A program made the translations under genes and the position numbers. Below, one piece after another: positions 1 to 11,557 of a stretch of DNA of 64,000 bases (within the stretch, counting starts at the first letter, position 1; each line of letters opens with the position of its first letter). The stretch is from Crotalaria pallida (lineage: Eukaryota > Streptophyta > Magnoliopsida > Fabales > Fabaceae), in NCBI GenBank assembly GCA_037953625.1, contig CM075656.1, positions 85,765,001-85,829,000 on the forward strand, in the 5' to 3' direction. A model generated the notes under the pieces. It was given only the letters and a program-made list of their open reading frames with translations. It was not told where the DNA came from and searched no databases.

Positions 1-390
1 GTCAAGAACCGATGTTCATTTTTCTCCTACATAGTTTCCTAATCTTTCAAAATTCCTCAAGGGAAATAAATAAGAGATTTGCTCAATTATGGTCCTTCAT
101 CCCTTATTTCCCACAACAAATTTTTCATCATAGTATACTGATTCATTTAATGTAAAAGAAAAAAAAATAGCAATTTTCTAGATTTAATAATAAAAAAGTA
201 AAATATACACAGAAATTTGTTCATGAGTTTTTCCAGCATATCAACTTGAAATTTTTGGCATCAATCTAGATATAACGAAATGAGTTTTCAATATTGTCTT
301 GACGGTGCTGCTTCTCTTTAAGGAAAATTTGAATCATGCAATCATGATAACAAATACAGTAGCACACTTTATTTGTTAGTAAAAACAAAC

Positions 391-3300
391 CTCTTCTTGA
401 AGAAATAGTTTTAGCTTCATGGACTGCAGCTTAAAAAAGCTTTCGCAGAGATTTTTCAGCTTACCAACCTGACAGAAACAAAGTAATCAGAAGGGCTATT
501 TTAAGTCTATAACAGTGAAAATTGCATTGCTAGAAAAATTGTGATATTCAACTGTAGTTGTTGCTGGCAGCTTCTTCGTCAATAGTGGCTTCTCACCCAT
601 GGATGCTCCGACACACTTCAAAGTGATAGCTGCAATAATCTCTACATCAAGTTAATAAATCTGTTGCAAGTTCAGAAAAAGAAACTGATGCAAAAAATAA
701 CAGCCATAGTCCATACACAAGAAACCCGAGCCGATTGTTTGTGGGCCAGTAGGTCCAACTGAAGGTCTTTCATCCTCAATTCCGTGAAATTTCTTAAGCT
801 CGGAAAACCTGCAATGAAGTGCATCAATGCATTCATGAAGCTTTCAATAAAAATCACAACACACATACTGAACACTAATGCTAGAGCGAATGTTCCGCAA
901 ATTATTCACTTGGCATGAGTTTACCTGGGATGCTGTTTAACTTCTTCAGGATTTGTATGCAGCTTTGAGATAACAAGCCGCACATACCTGCATAAGAATT
1001 GTAAACAAAATCTAACATAAGAATAAGACGTTGCTTCAGATTCTTCGGAAAATAAAGAAGGCCCACATTGGATAGAATTGGGCAAGCTAAGCAACATATA
1101 AGTAGAAAGATTCATAGACCTAATGCCTTAAGGTTTTGGGTTAAGACGCAATGTCAAATCCACTTGAGTTATTATTCACTTAGCCCATTGGAGATGACAA
1201 ACTCAATCTCCCACATTGCAGGACATAGACAGGGCTCGATCATAACTTTCAATGGGATTAAACACTAGTATAAGATGTGAACCTTTAATTAATCTCTCAA
1301 CCCAAATGGTATGCAAGGTTGCAAAAACACACTATCTCCTATATAAACATAGAAAGAATACGAAAGGACCTAATGGCCAATCCCCAAATAAGATTCAAAC
1401 CACAATAACACTTCTACAATGGAGTCAATGATGCTCCCTGAAAACTTTTCCTCATCAACTAGAATAATTGATAGAAAGTTAATGAACAAATGGATTTATG
1501 TTTTGTGCAAGACAATCGTCGAATGGCATACGACATATGACCAACATTGATGAGGAGAGGCATCCCACAAATGACCACCACCCAACAAAGAAAACAGTAC
1601 ATAAATAGCACCTAATGTTTGTAATGGTAAAAAGGTCATTTTTCCCAATGGAATGACTTGGAAATAAAGGGAATTACACTAAATTGCAGAGTGTCAAACA
1701 AGCCAAGTCACCACCAAGGAGAATCATACTAGAACTAAATGATTGGAGAACATAGGAGCAACATAGAGTTCAAATAATCTCGGCAAAAATATACAAATTG
1801 GAGGAATTCGACACAGTAAGATAAAATCAAGAACCACAATGCCGAAAAAGACAAGATAAAATGCTTGAAAAACAGTACAAATTGATGATTGTAAAGAATG
1901 TCTCAGCTACCAAAGAGTATAAAGCACAGAAGTTTGAGAACAACAAACCTAATTTCAGACTCCTTCCTTTCACGAGGAGTAATCTGAAAGGCAAGTTAAT
2001 ATGAATTTATTACATTCGGTGAAAAGAGCATATTAAAGAAACAAAAAGAAACAGAGAGATCTTCCGTTATTTTTACCTCACTTCCATTCAATATTTGAAT
2101 TTTTGCTAAGCGAGCAATCAAAACAAATCTTGGAACTCCACCTCTTGCAGAATCGGTTAGTGGGTTCCCAGAAAGCCTGGTTTCCTTTATTGTTATTAAA
2201 GATATATAAATTAGAATAGAAGCTAATGTCTGTAAGAAGTCTACTCTAGCAAAATGAAGCAGTAAAAAATGAAAACATAGATAGAGAGAAGTGGAGGAGA
2301 AAAATAGAAACCAAGCAAAGAATAGTCCTTATAGTGATAAGGAAAGAAAAGTTATAGAAACCAGATTAACAACATTCTCAAAGGAAACTTGTAAAGGCCC
2401 TCTGCTCAAGCATATGAAGCGTAACAGACAAAGGCACACAAGCAGAAGTGAAACATAGCAAAGAACTAGAAGTAAAATGCAGTTAAGGATAAATCTTTGC
2501 TGTTATACGTCTTATGAAACTTATATATGGTGCTCAGTAATTGATTTTCAAAGAGATTTCGATGTTGGATATGCAAAGAGATTAGAAAGCTTTGCTTTGT
2601 TGTATGCCTTTCTACACCTTCCGGGCTTCTAATTTTCTTGTTTCTCAGTAGAGGGCATCCAACCCTACTCCCATATGCTTCACTATTCTCAAATATAAAG
2701 TAGAGTGCAGCAATAAGTTACGTATCTGTAACTGCCTCCTTTTTTATTCATACAGGCATGCAGACATATCCTTCTTAAAAACTGGGTTCTCAGTTCAATC
2801 CCTAAACCATAAGATTATGTATCCATGTTAAAGTAGTTATGGTAGAATATACACCAAAAGAATTCTTTTATTAGAAGCAAGAGAGGTAATAACTCAACCA
2901 AATGATAAGGCGACATTGAAGACCTGCACATAAGATACTTAAAGTACGTGTAGCTTCAAAATAACTTTTTAGCATCCCCAATGTACCATTTTCAAATGGA
3001 TTATTTGATATAACAGTCCACTGATACAGCACAGCATCCATGCCATGCATAATCAAGAACTAAAATAAAATATGCAAGCATAATAAACACTTCACAGTAT
3101 AAACCTTACCACCAAGTTAGGAAATAAGCTTAATGAGTCAACAGAAACCAGATCACCAATGTTGTTGTCACCTGAAGGATGAATTCAAGACTTAAAGTCA
3201 GCTGATATCCACAACCAACATTTCATTGCAGTATGATGATCTTTATCTGGAGGAATAGTATCATTTACCTAATAGAAGGGAGCGCAAATTTTGAAAGGGC

Positions 3301-6072
3301 TTATAAGATGCAACCTCTGATTCATACTGCGAAGACTTGTCAGGATAAAAGAGAGAATTCAAAGAATTCTTATTCAAATAAAGCTGCTCCAAACTGAAAC
3401 AAACAATACATACCAACTTTGAAAATTTAGCAACTCACTCAACAGGCTTAAAAAACAAATCTACCCAAAAGCAGAAGCATTATTCTAGGGAATAAGGAAG
3501 GAACATAAAAGAGAAAGAAACTAAATGGCCAGTTCTAAGATACAATCAATACTTCCAGTGGTACAGATACCACCTATGACTTCAACCACATTCCACTTTC
3601 ATTATACAATGTCCCTATTTACTAATTGCTAACCACTTCCAACAAGAAAATGACTAAAATAAGTGGTTAGATCAAGAAGTAATAAGTGGTGAATGTAGGT
3701 GTGGCCAACATGGAAGTAGATCTGATTATTAAAGTCAGAGGTGGTTAAAACAACATCAGTCCCACCTGGAGTCAGGACTGTATTGTAGAACTGGTTAAAA
3801 TTTGTCATTACCAACCATCTTAGCTGAGAAAGCTTCATGATTTCCCCCCATTCAGCTATACAATTATCTTCCAAATTCAACAGCCGCAGAGAATCAAATC
3901 CTTGAACCATAGAGGATGACATAGGCTAAACAAAAAGAAAATCATAAGGCTTTAAAGTCTGAAATTTACTTTATACAGTTTATAAAAGGTTGTAGAGAAA
4001 TGTTAAATTAAAAATGCAAGTGAAAACCTATGTGCAAATGGAATTCTCTTATTATTAAAAGTGTTACACTCTCAAATAAGTACTATTGAGAGTGTGCACA
4101 CTGGCCCACCCTATTACCCAAGTTCCTATGTTTTGATAGAAATATCATCGCAAATCCAAGCGGCCTGTCAGCCAGAGAAGAGAATACGCATTCAATAAAG
4201 CATCCCAATTCCCATATGACTTTAACAGAAAAGGAAGATACTGAAAGAGAGAGAAGTAGGAGCTGAAATGATCTCTATTTGTTATTGAAAAACTGAAAAG
4301 GCACAGAGGTTGAGTGCGGTATATATCTGCAATGCTATTGCTTTTCCATAATTATTTAGGAATCATTATAATAACAACACTTGGGGAATAAGGTGTGCTG
4401 TAGTGTACATAAAAAATTCAGGTTCTGAGGAATAGCAAAGGTTGTGCCAGTTTCCAATGTTTCTTAAACAGCTCTCTAAGCTAGCCAATGGATACTTGGA
4501 AGAAGACATTTCTAAGCATACTACTTTTAAGATATTTAACAAGCTTATTGAACCAAAGACAACATACCAGTATTCTGCTTATACTGTTTCCCATCAGATG
4601 TAGCTCTTCGATAGCTGTTAATGACTGTTTAAGCAGCTCAACCTGATCGGTTGAAAAGGCAATATTTAACATTTTCCGATTAAACATTAGGGAAATTTAA
4701 GCAAGACAAAGGTCGAGAAAAGATATAGAAGGGAACCTGCCCCCAATCTACACTAGTATTATTTAAAACCAGAACACGGATGCTTTTCAGTAATGGAAGA
4801 TCGGATTTATATGGTGACATCATGTTGCTAGTTAAATTGAGAGTCTCCAGATTAGGTAATTGTTCACAAATCGTGCCTATATCCTGCAAAAGGATTAATT
4901 GACAAGAGACTAAATGGTAATTATCATCAACAATAATTAACAAGAGAGTGGAAAAAGCAAAATACTTAAAAGGGAGTTTTGCATGCAATCTCTGTTCTGT
5001 GCAGATATTATATCCCGCCGAATAGGGGGGAGCGAGAACATGGGAAATGACTCTTCCAAAGTGAGTTTGTCTCTAAAATGAATGAGAAAGCATGCATCCA
5101 CCCTTAATTTTATAAAGTGTATCGAGCTTAACCCACTAAATGATCCAAGGGTGGATATACCCTTATTTCCCACTTTAGAAGGAATCTCACTTTATAGGAG
5201 TTTTTTTCGCAAAAAAAATCTACAACAACTAAAATTAAATATAGCTTCCCTCAAGTCTGTGTACAAATGGCACGAATTCTATTTGGTGGAGTGTTTAATC
5301 TTGAGATCAAATCCCACCAAGGCTGTATTGCATGACTTTAACCTACCCTTCCCCTCCCCGTCCCCACACAAGGTCTTAGACTGATAGGAACCTCTGATCT
5401 GCCATGTGGCAGATTTAGTTAGTTAGTTATTTGAGGGCAGATTTGATTGGTAGTTATTAGGAGGTTAAGAGGTTATTGGGAGCAATTATTTTTATTATAT
5501 AATGTATTGTGCATTTGTAGGCAGTCATGTGTGTTGTTATTTGGAGAGTTTGGGACAGAGAACATTCTCTGTAGGAGACTTAGTCTCTGGGACAGCAAGC
5601 CATTGCTGTATTGTGTGTGTACTAGGAGACCTTGGTCTCCGGGGCAGCAAGTTTATTGCTGTACAGTGTGTAATTTATGTTTCTATCAATAAAAGTGTTC
5701 ATTTCAAATCTGAAGTTCTATCATAGACCTCCTTTGTAATGGGAAATAAAATATCTTTGGTTTCAAGAAAACAGACCAGCAAACAGAAGTAGCAAAAATG
5801 TTCAGGGCAGAAACTGTTTATATTTAAATAAAGCAAGGCAACTTGTAAGTTGTAACCATGCTTGCATTTTGGATTTGGAACATATAATAAATGAAGCAAG
5901 CTCATTAAAATATAAATTAAAATTGTTTATATATTATATATTATATGGGGGAAAAACAAGTAAAAATGTGAAGCTAATAGGAATATGGTATCTGCCATTA
6001 GTTACATGACTTGCATCCAATATCCATTACTGGTTTACTATTATATTCTATAGCAAACAGCAAACTAGTACC

Positions 6073-6124
<52 letters not shown>

Positions 6125-7499
6125 AAACATCCCAACCAAAAAAGTTATTTGAGATTAGCAAAAGGGAAATGTCAGCAGTCTTAATCATTTAAAGCTCCAT
6201 TAAAATTTGCTTGGCATTTTGAAAATTAGCAGACTCAGAGCTGCAGCCTTAACCAGGAGAGAATACTGTATAAAACTTGGTCACAGAACATACCTTCCAC
6301 TCCGAAAGCAGGTTCCAAGTCAGGTCAAGTTCTTTTATATCTATTAACAAAAAAAAAAAAAAGGTATGGCTTCAGCACATGGATTTGGCAGGTTTATTTT
6401 GGACTTCTTAATATGCTAGTTTATCCTTGCTCCCTTGTAAGTTCTGAAGAAACCAGTTACCTACTAAAAAACTGCCTTACAGGATGGAAGCAGATATTAA
6501 AGTAACAAAGTTTCCGATCATAAATTTTGGTAGATGCAGCTTAACCAAAAATAAAAACTTAAGGTAAAAGTATCAAATTTACTAGTATTACAATCTAATA
6601 AAAAACAATAAAATCAATGGATACAAATAGGTTGATATTCCATTCATCTTGATATGAGCAAAGAAATGGGAGTGTTCTGGAAACAAACTTACTTGGCACT
6701 GTAGTGTTAATATGACATGGAGTTCCAGGAGAACTAACACCCAGACATGACAAGGATGCACTGGTTAACTCCTCAAATCGACTTAGCTTGTCATTAATTT
6801 TATCTTTACCCACAAGTTGAATAGATACTCGCTTGTTGCTAGTTGAAAGGACATACATTTCATCTGCAAAAACAAAAGATAATTCACATTTTGTTTCTAG
6901 GTTTCGTCAATGTAACATGTATAAGAAAGCAAAGAAAAATGATCAGATAAGACACTAGAATGTAAACAAATTCCCATAGAACGGAAAAAAATCTGAACAA
7001 AATAATAAATGCCATCTTAATTCTTAGCTACAAGACAATACATTACTGACTGAACATAAATTGGTCCCCAGGCTTCATATGAAATCAATTCCTAATACTT
7101 TGCATATCTCTGCCCCTTGTTGCATTTTTGTCTTTCCACTCTTATAAAATTTAATTTTTAATAAAAAAGAAAGATAAAAATCCAATTGACTGTCTTTTAT
7201 GTTGCTAAAGTTTTGAGAATTTATTTTAAGAAAAAATAATCACAAATGATTGTACGAATTAAAGCCCTGCACCATGCAACCAATTTCGCAATAAAGTTTA
7301 CAACGAAAACTAACACTAGAACCAAATGGTGTCCTTCAACATGTACTCACGTAGTCAGTACACATCATAGAACAATTTCCTAACCCAAAAATCTAACAAA
7401 TGAATGAAAACATTGAAAGAAAACAACTACATTTAGATTGGTAAACGTTAATGAGATATCATTTCCATCACTTGAATTGTTTAACCCATGCCCCAGAGA

Positions 7500-7536
<37 letters not shown>

Positions 7537-7900
7537 AAAAAAGAGTATTGTAACTGTAGAAGAATCCAACTCAGAGAACCAGTGACATACCCTCTTCATC
7601 TTTAGTAGAGTCACTTTGATATCTTTTTTTAAGCGCTTCAAGCAATGAAATACCTTTGCTCAGATTCTGGGCCCGAACAAATGACCCTGATCTATCAAAC
7701 TTTGCCTGAAAATATCGAATACCTTTGATGGATCCATCGTGTTTGCCTTCTCCGTCGTCCCAGTCAACTCCAACCCATGTGCCAGAATAGCCTTCTACAG
7801 GCCCCACATACTTAACAGTTCCAATTCTATGTGAATCACCGGATGCATGTACTCGTTGTCCCACAGAGAATTCATGTGTTGACTCAGAGGAATCCTGCAT
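391..7900 (-). CDS. TFCE: Tubulin-folding cofactor E (3' end beyond window)
   Basis: Cofactor E works with other folding cofactors in the cytosol to assemble alpha/beta-tubulin dimers. Fourteen coding exons can be read on the minus strand, highest coordinate first: 7591-7900, 6693-6863, 6294-6340, 4737-4883, 4568-4642, 3816-3925, 3269-3393, 3110-3171, 2077-2184, 1949-1983, 925-987, 726-808, 553-629, 391-468. All have GT/AG borders and matching phase, giving 497 codons. Residues ~26-70 form a CAP-Gly domain with a GKHDG groove motif at 52-56. Leucine-rich repeats follow (for example ELDLTWN, LETLNLTSN, LEQLYLNKNSL), then the start of a C-terminal ubiquitin-like domain. The family is about 530 aa, so only a last exon of roughly 30-35 codons is missing to the left. 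A 5'-UTR intron probably ends with an acceptor near 7933. The intron at 4884-6293 holds a solo LTR. Function is assigned by family similarity; exon borders are my reading. Confidence 0.93.
5262..5376 (+). mobile_element. Possible tRNA-derived SINE head
   Basis: An A-box-like stretch (TGGCACGAA, 5268) is followed about 30 bp later by a B-box-like stretch (GAGATCAAATCCC, 5303). This is the arrangement of a degenerate tRNA-derived SINE. No target duplication could be identified, and the solo LTR begins just downstream, perhaps inside the element. Tentative. Confidence 0.3.
5382..5723. mobile_element. Solo LTR of an LTR retrotransposon
   Basis: This 342-bp unit begins TGATAG and ends CTATCA, a 6-bp terminal inverted repeat, and is flanked by a perfect 5-bp duplication TAGAC at 5377-5381 and 5724-5728. 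It contains a polyadenylation-like AATAAA near its right end. There is no internal region or second LTR, so it is a solo LTR left by recombination. It lies in an intron of the cofactor E gene. The AATAAA suggests the LTR reads left to right, opposite to the host gene. Confidence 0.88.
6073..6122. repeat. (ATA)n microsatellite
   Basis: An uninterrupted trinucleotide tract of about 50 bp lies in a cofactor E intron. It is likely to be length-polymorphic. Confidence 0.95.
7500..7541. repeat. Poly(A) tract
   Basis: A run of about 34 A is followed by one G and more A, in the intron just after the CAP-Gly exon of cofactor E. It could be the tail of an old retroposed insertion, but no body or target duplication was recognised. 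Confidence 0.85.
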
Positions 7901-8790
7901 CTTTTGTTAAAGTCTGCCAAGAATTCCTCTGGGGAAAAGCATACAAGGTATCAATTCCAATTCCAATTTAACAAATCACAAAATACAAGCCATTCAAACA
8001 AATGAATGAACAAGCCCATGCTTACTCAGTACGCAACCAAGTGAAAACTTACAAAATGATTACAAAATATAGTATTAATAATTTTTTGGTCTGAAACACT
8101 CATTTCGGTCAGAATCCATAAATCATTTTGGACTCCGATTAATCTGAGTCAAGCCGCAAAGACCCATTTAAGGGGACAAAACTCTCCCAGCACCTATCTT
8201 TTTCATTAACATTACTCGAACAGAACTTACTAAAGGGGAACCAAACTCATCGCCACTCAGACCAACAAAAGTTCTTAATTTTTTTCTATACAATATTACA
8301 TGCAAACAAAAGCACAATTATGAATGGTATGTCTTAGGATCTTTGATTGAGCAAGCAAGTTGAGTAACTAGATCAGACAATTTAACAAACAGATACTGTG
8401 CATCTTCTAATAAAATTACTCCTTGAATATATAACTTATCACCAGGATTTACATGGCCAAATTGAACAGCGTTATCATAATTGATTATAAGCTCAAGAGT
8501 AGTCCAGAATTATATTGACTGAGGAACGCAAAAAACCAATGAAAAAAAAAGGAAATTAAAAATGAAAAATAGCATCTAGAGTTTACAGAAAGAATATCAA
8601 AGTTGTAGTAAATTCGGAATGAAAAATCTAAACCTCAAATGGGTTTATGTTTTGGCCTCCAAAACGGTTCTGAAAATTCTGTACAGTGAGATAGCTATAA
8701 TGGGTCTGAAAACGGGGAGATAGCCCGGAGTTGGATGTGAGTGAGGGAGAGTGACAGTGAGAAGCATTAAAAAATTAAAAAAAAATTGTT

Positions 8791-8854
8791 TCCGCAGCCG
8801 GGAGTCGAACCCGGAAATTCAACCAAAGAATTTATCTTTTGTGCTACTGCGGGC
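8791..8854 (-). other. tRNA-like element (63-64 nt, probably pseudo-tRNA)
   Basis: Read on the minus strand, a perfect 6-bp acceptor-like stem (CCGCAG with CTGCGG) closes the unit. The T arm is perfect: CCGGG, loop TTCGACT, CCCGG. Pol III A-box (TAGCACAAAAG) and B-box (GGTTCGACTCC) consensus matches are both present. The D arm cannot form, and the anticodon arm is a weak A/T-rich stem, so the unit is about 10 nt shorter than a normal tRNA. It lies just upstream of the probable cofactor E transcription start, on the same strand. A functional tRNA is unlikely; a tRNA-like transcript or a SINE or pseudo-tRNA remnant is more plausible. Confidence 0.55.
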
Positions 8855-8879
8855 TTTTGTGTTCATTGATCGCAAATTA

Positions 8880-9778
8880 TTTCTTTTTAATATATCCAGA
8901 AGGGTTTGTACTTGCGTGTCATGACCAAGTACTTCTCCACTTGCGCGGAATCAAAATATATCATTGAATGAAGTACCAATTTAGTCCTGATGTTTTTTTA
9001 CAGTACCAATTTAGTTTTTGAAAATTTATAAATATACATTTAGTTTATCAAAAATTTTAAATATATCAATTTGATCCCTCAAGATTTTCTTATCTACTAA
9101 TTTGATCCTTTATCTTTTAAGATTTTCACATGATCCATTTTTTACTTTGACCTTTTAGGTTCACATCGTCATTGAAGTGGTGCCACCTCTCAAGTAAACT
9201 TGTAGACATGACATGATATAAATCATAACCAAAATATTTAAATATTTAAGAATTAATTTAAGTCAAAATAATTTTAAGGAACTATGATTTAAAAAAAACT
9301 TTATAGGACCAAAACATAAATAAATCTTTATAGTATTATACAATAACAAATTTTAAAGTAGGAATGTTGGTGATTTAATTTGGATTAATTATGATGAAAA
9401 AATTATTTGATTCAAACATAAAAATTAGAAATGGTTCAATTCATTCCGATATGAAATCAATATGTATTTGTTTTATAAGAACCATGGCGCATCTACCGAT
9501 ATAAGCACACAATGACTAATCCCTTCGCACGTCCAAAATTTGGTGAATGCTTCCGTGCCATCTAGTGAGGGAAGTCATTAATGCCAATCCAATTGGACCA
9601 CTTATAAATTGACATTTGTGTCATTTTTACATAATAATCATCTTATGTGTCATATTTAAGAATTAATTTGCAAATTTTTAAACTTGAAACTTAATCATGG
9701 TTAAAAGTAAAAAATTAAAACAGAAAAATTAAAATTAAAACTAACCTAATCCTAGTCCAACAAGTTCACAACTACCGT
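8880..9778. other. AT-rich intergenic stretch with a decayed MITE-like arm
   Basis: No gene is visible. From about 8970 to 9330 there are repeated phrases of the type ACCAATTTAGTCC and AATTTGATCC, with a possible opposing arm (TATAGGACCAAAA near 9302). These phrases are typical of terminal arms of plant MULE-type MITEs. The element is too decayed for its borders to be fixed. Confidence 0.4.
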
Positions 9779-10131
9779 AGGGAACCACTATCAAGTCTCC
9801 TTCATTTTCTCCATCTTCATCATCCACAACCATTACCATATGCATTATCACTATCAATTAATAAAATAATATATAACTAACAATATAATAGCACAAAGGA
9901 AAAGTTTAACACTATGCACCTCCGATGTGCTAAAAAAATTTATACAATGAAAGAAATTGTTTTGCCCATAGTAAGAGTAGCAACCTTTCCCTGTCGAACG
10001 TCTTCAATTGCCTCAGGGATGGAAGCAAAACCTGGTGTTGGTTTGTCCAAATCAAATTTATTGGTGTCATCAAAAAAATCATAGCGAATAAGTGTTGCGT
10101 CCGCTTGATGAAGCTTTGGCAATCTAGCCAT
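9779..10131 (-). pseudogene. RIBA fragment (DHBP synthase part), pseudogene
   Basis: Minus-strand peptide pieces match the N-terminal part of plant bifunctional riboflavin biosynthesis protein (3,4-dihydroxy-2-butanone 4-phosphate synthase / GTP cyclohydrolase II). One piece at about 9994-10131 includes FDLDKPTPGFASIPEAIEDV and RQGK. A second, at about 9779-9840, reads VVDDEDGENEGDL, the acidic substrate and metal loop, with Gly where I expect Arg. They are separated by ~150 bp starting with a GT donor, apparently a retained intron, so this is a DNA-level duplicate rather than a retrocopy. No transit peptide, remaining DHBP synthase domain or cyclohydrolase domain is present. Not functional. 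Confidence 0.75.
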
Positions 10132-10149
10132 GGAACCATCATAGAGAAG

Positions 10150-11025
10150 AAGGGAACTGCATAGAGAAGAAGGCGCGAGAGGGAAGATGAGAAGAGATTT
10201 TTTTATTTCTTTTTTTAATTTGAAAATTCAAATTTTTTTGCTAACTATGATTGAGTTAAGATTTTTTTTAAAAAATTGCAAAATAATCCTTACTATGTAA
10301 CAGCTAAGCAAACACTTCATATGTCAACTAGATTTAAAAATTATACATGTCCTATTGTGATTAGTACATGTGTAGATGACATGAGTGTCATTTAAAATAT
10401 AATTGGCACCAAAGCAAAACCCCCAAAATTTTTATTTAAAATATCAATTATCAATAAACAATTGTACTTAATTTTTTTTTCGATATTTTATTTTTGCTTG
10501 TTTGTTTTTTGATATTTAATATTCAAATTTAATCATGCGGTTCAATATATTACATCCATGTTGTACATAGCAGAAAAATAATAATATGTGCATTATTAAA
10601 TTATTATTTTTAATATATACTTTATGGCATATGTTAAAATATTCATGATGAATAAATTTTATCTTCAACTCATATTATTAGACACGTATTATTAAATAGT
10701 AAAATATAAATACTAAAAAAATAAATTTAAAATCAAAATAAAATCAAGTTGCCATCATAAGCGATTTTCCATATCAAATTAGATTGAAATTGCTTTTTAC
10801 AATTTTTGAAGTATTTTTTATGGTTGAATCTAATGATTTTTTTACATTAAAATTGATATAAATCATACCTCTAAATACATGGATTGCAATAATCATATAA
10901 CAATGCAAAGCAAATTATAATATCAAAAATAAACACATAATGTGATGGGCACTTTTGATGATTCAAATTCAAATAAAATTTAAAGTGATACAATAGTTTA
11001 GAAAAATAATAATAATAATCCTATA
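10150..11025. other. AT-rich intergenic stretch
   Basis: No coding or RNA gene is recognisable here. The composition is strongly AT-rich with short homopolymer runs. Confidence 0.6.
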
Positions 11026-11303
11026 CTCCCTGCGGCTTGAAATATAAGTAACAAAAAACATGTATTTGTTGGTTTAAAATATAAGCAAAATTAACTAATT
11101 TTCTTAAATTTTATTTCATTCTCAATGTCACTTTCCCAAAACATCCATAATAAATTATTATCTTATTTAATTTTTGTTTCATTCCCAATACAACTTTCCT
11201 AAAATACCTCTATTCTTTTATAAATTTGAGAAAATTAAATACAAATAACTAATCTTTTAAATAAGCGTAAAATTAGTTAGTTTTGCTAATAATCGAGGGA
11301 ATA
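11026..11303. mobile_element. Mariner-type MITE, family C, copy 1
   Basis: It starts CTCCCTGCGG after a TA and ends near TCGAGGGAATAG. The inner part contains phrases such as TTTCATTCCCAAT and AATATAAGCAAAATTAA, which are shared with copies at 30008-30529 (split) and 36646-36908. It lies 250 bp upstream of the RHD3 start codon. Confidence 0.7.
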
Positions 11304-11371
11304 GAGTTTAAAAGAAAAAATCCAAATCTGGATGGGGATGAGATTGATTGGATGTTGGAGAATGTGAGTGG

Positions 11372-11405
11372 CACGTGCGAGATATGGGTTTGGTAAGTGA
11401 CGTCA
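11372..11405. promoter_or_regulatory. G-box and TGACGTCA element upstream of RHD3-like gene
   Basis: A CACGTG palindrome at 11372-11377 and a TGACGTCA palindrome at 11398-11405 lie 150-190 bp before the start codon. Both are classic plant bZIP/bHLH binding cores. Their use is inferred from position only. Confidence 0.45.
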
Positions 11406-11557
11406 AACACAAGCCAACAAAATTAGACTCAGACTCTCACTCTCATGTTCCCTCCCTCCCTCTTCTTCCTTCTTCCACTGTTCTCTTCTTTTTATCAAAG
11501 ATCCAATCTCATTCACTTCAACTTCAACTAATTACTAATTAATCGATTAATCAATTG

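Noticed and set aside
8791..8854. A standard functional tRNA gene
   Set aside because: The D arm cannot form and the unit is ~10 nt too short, so it is listed only as tRNA-like.
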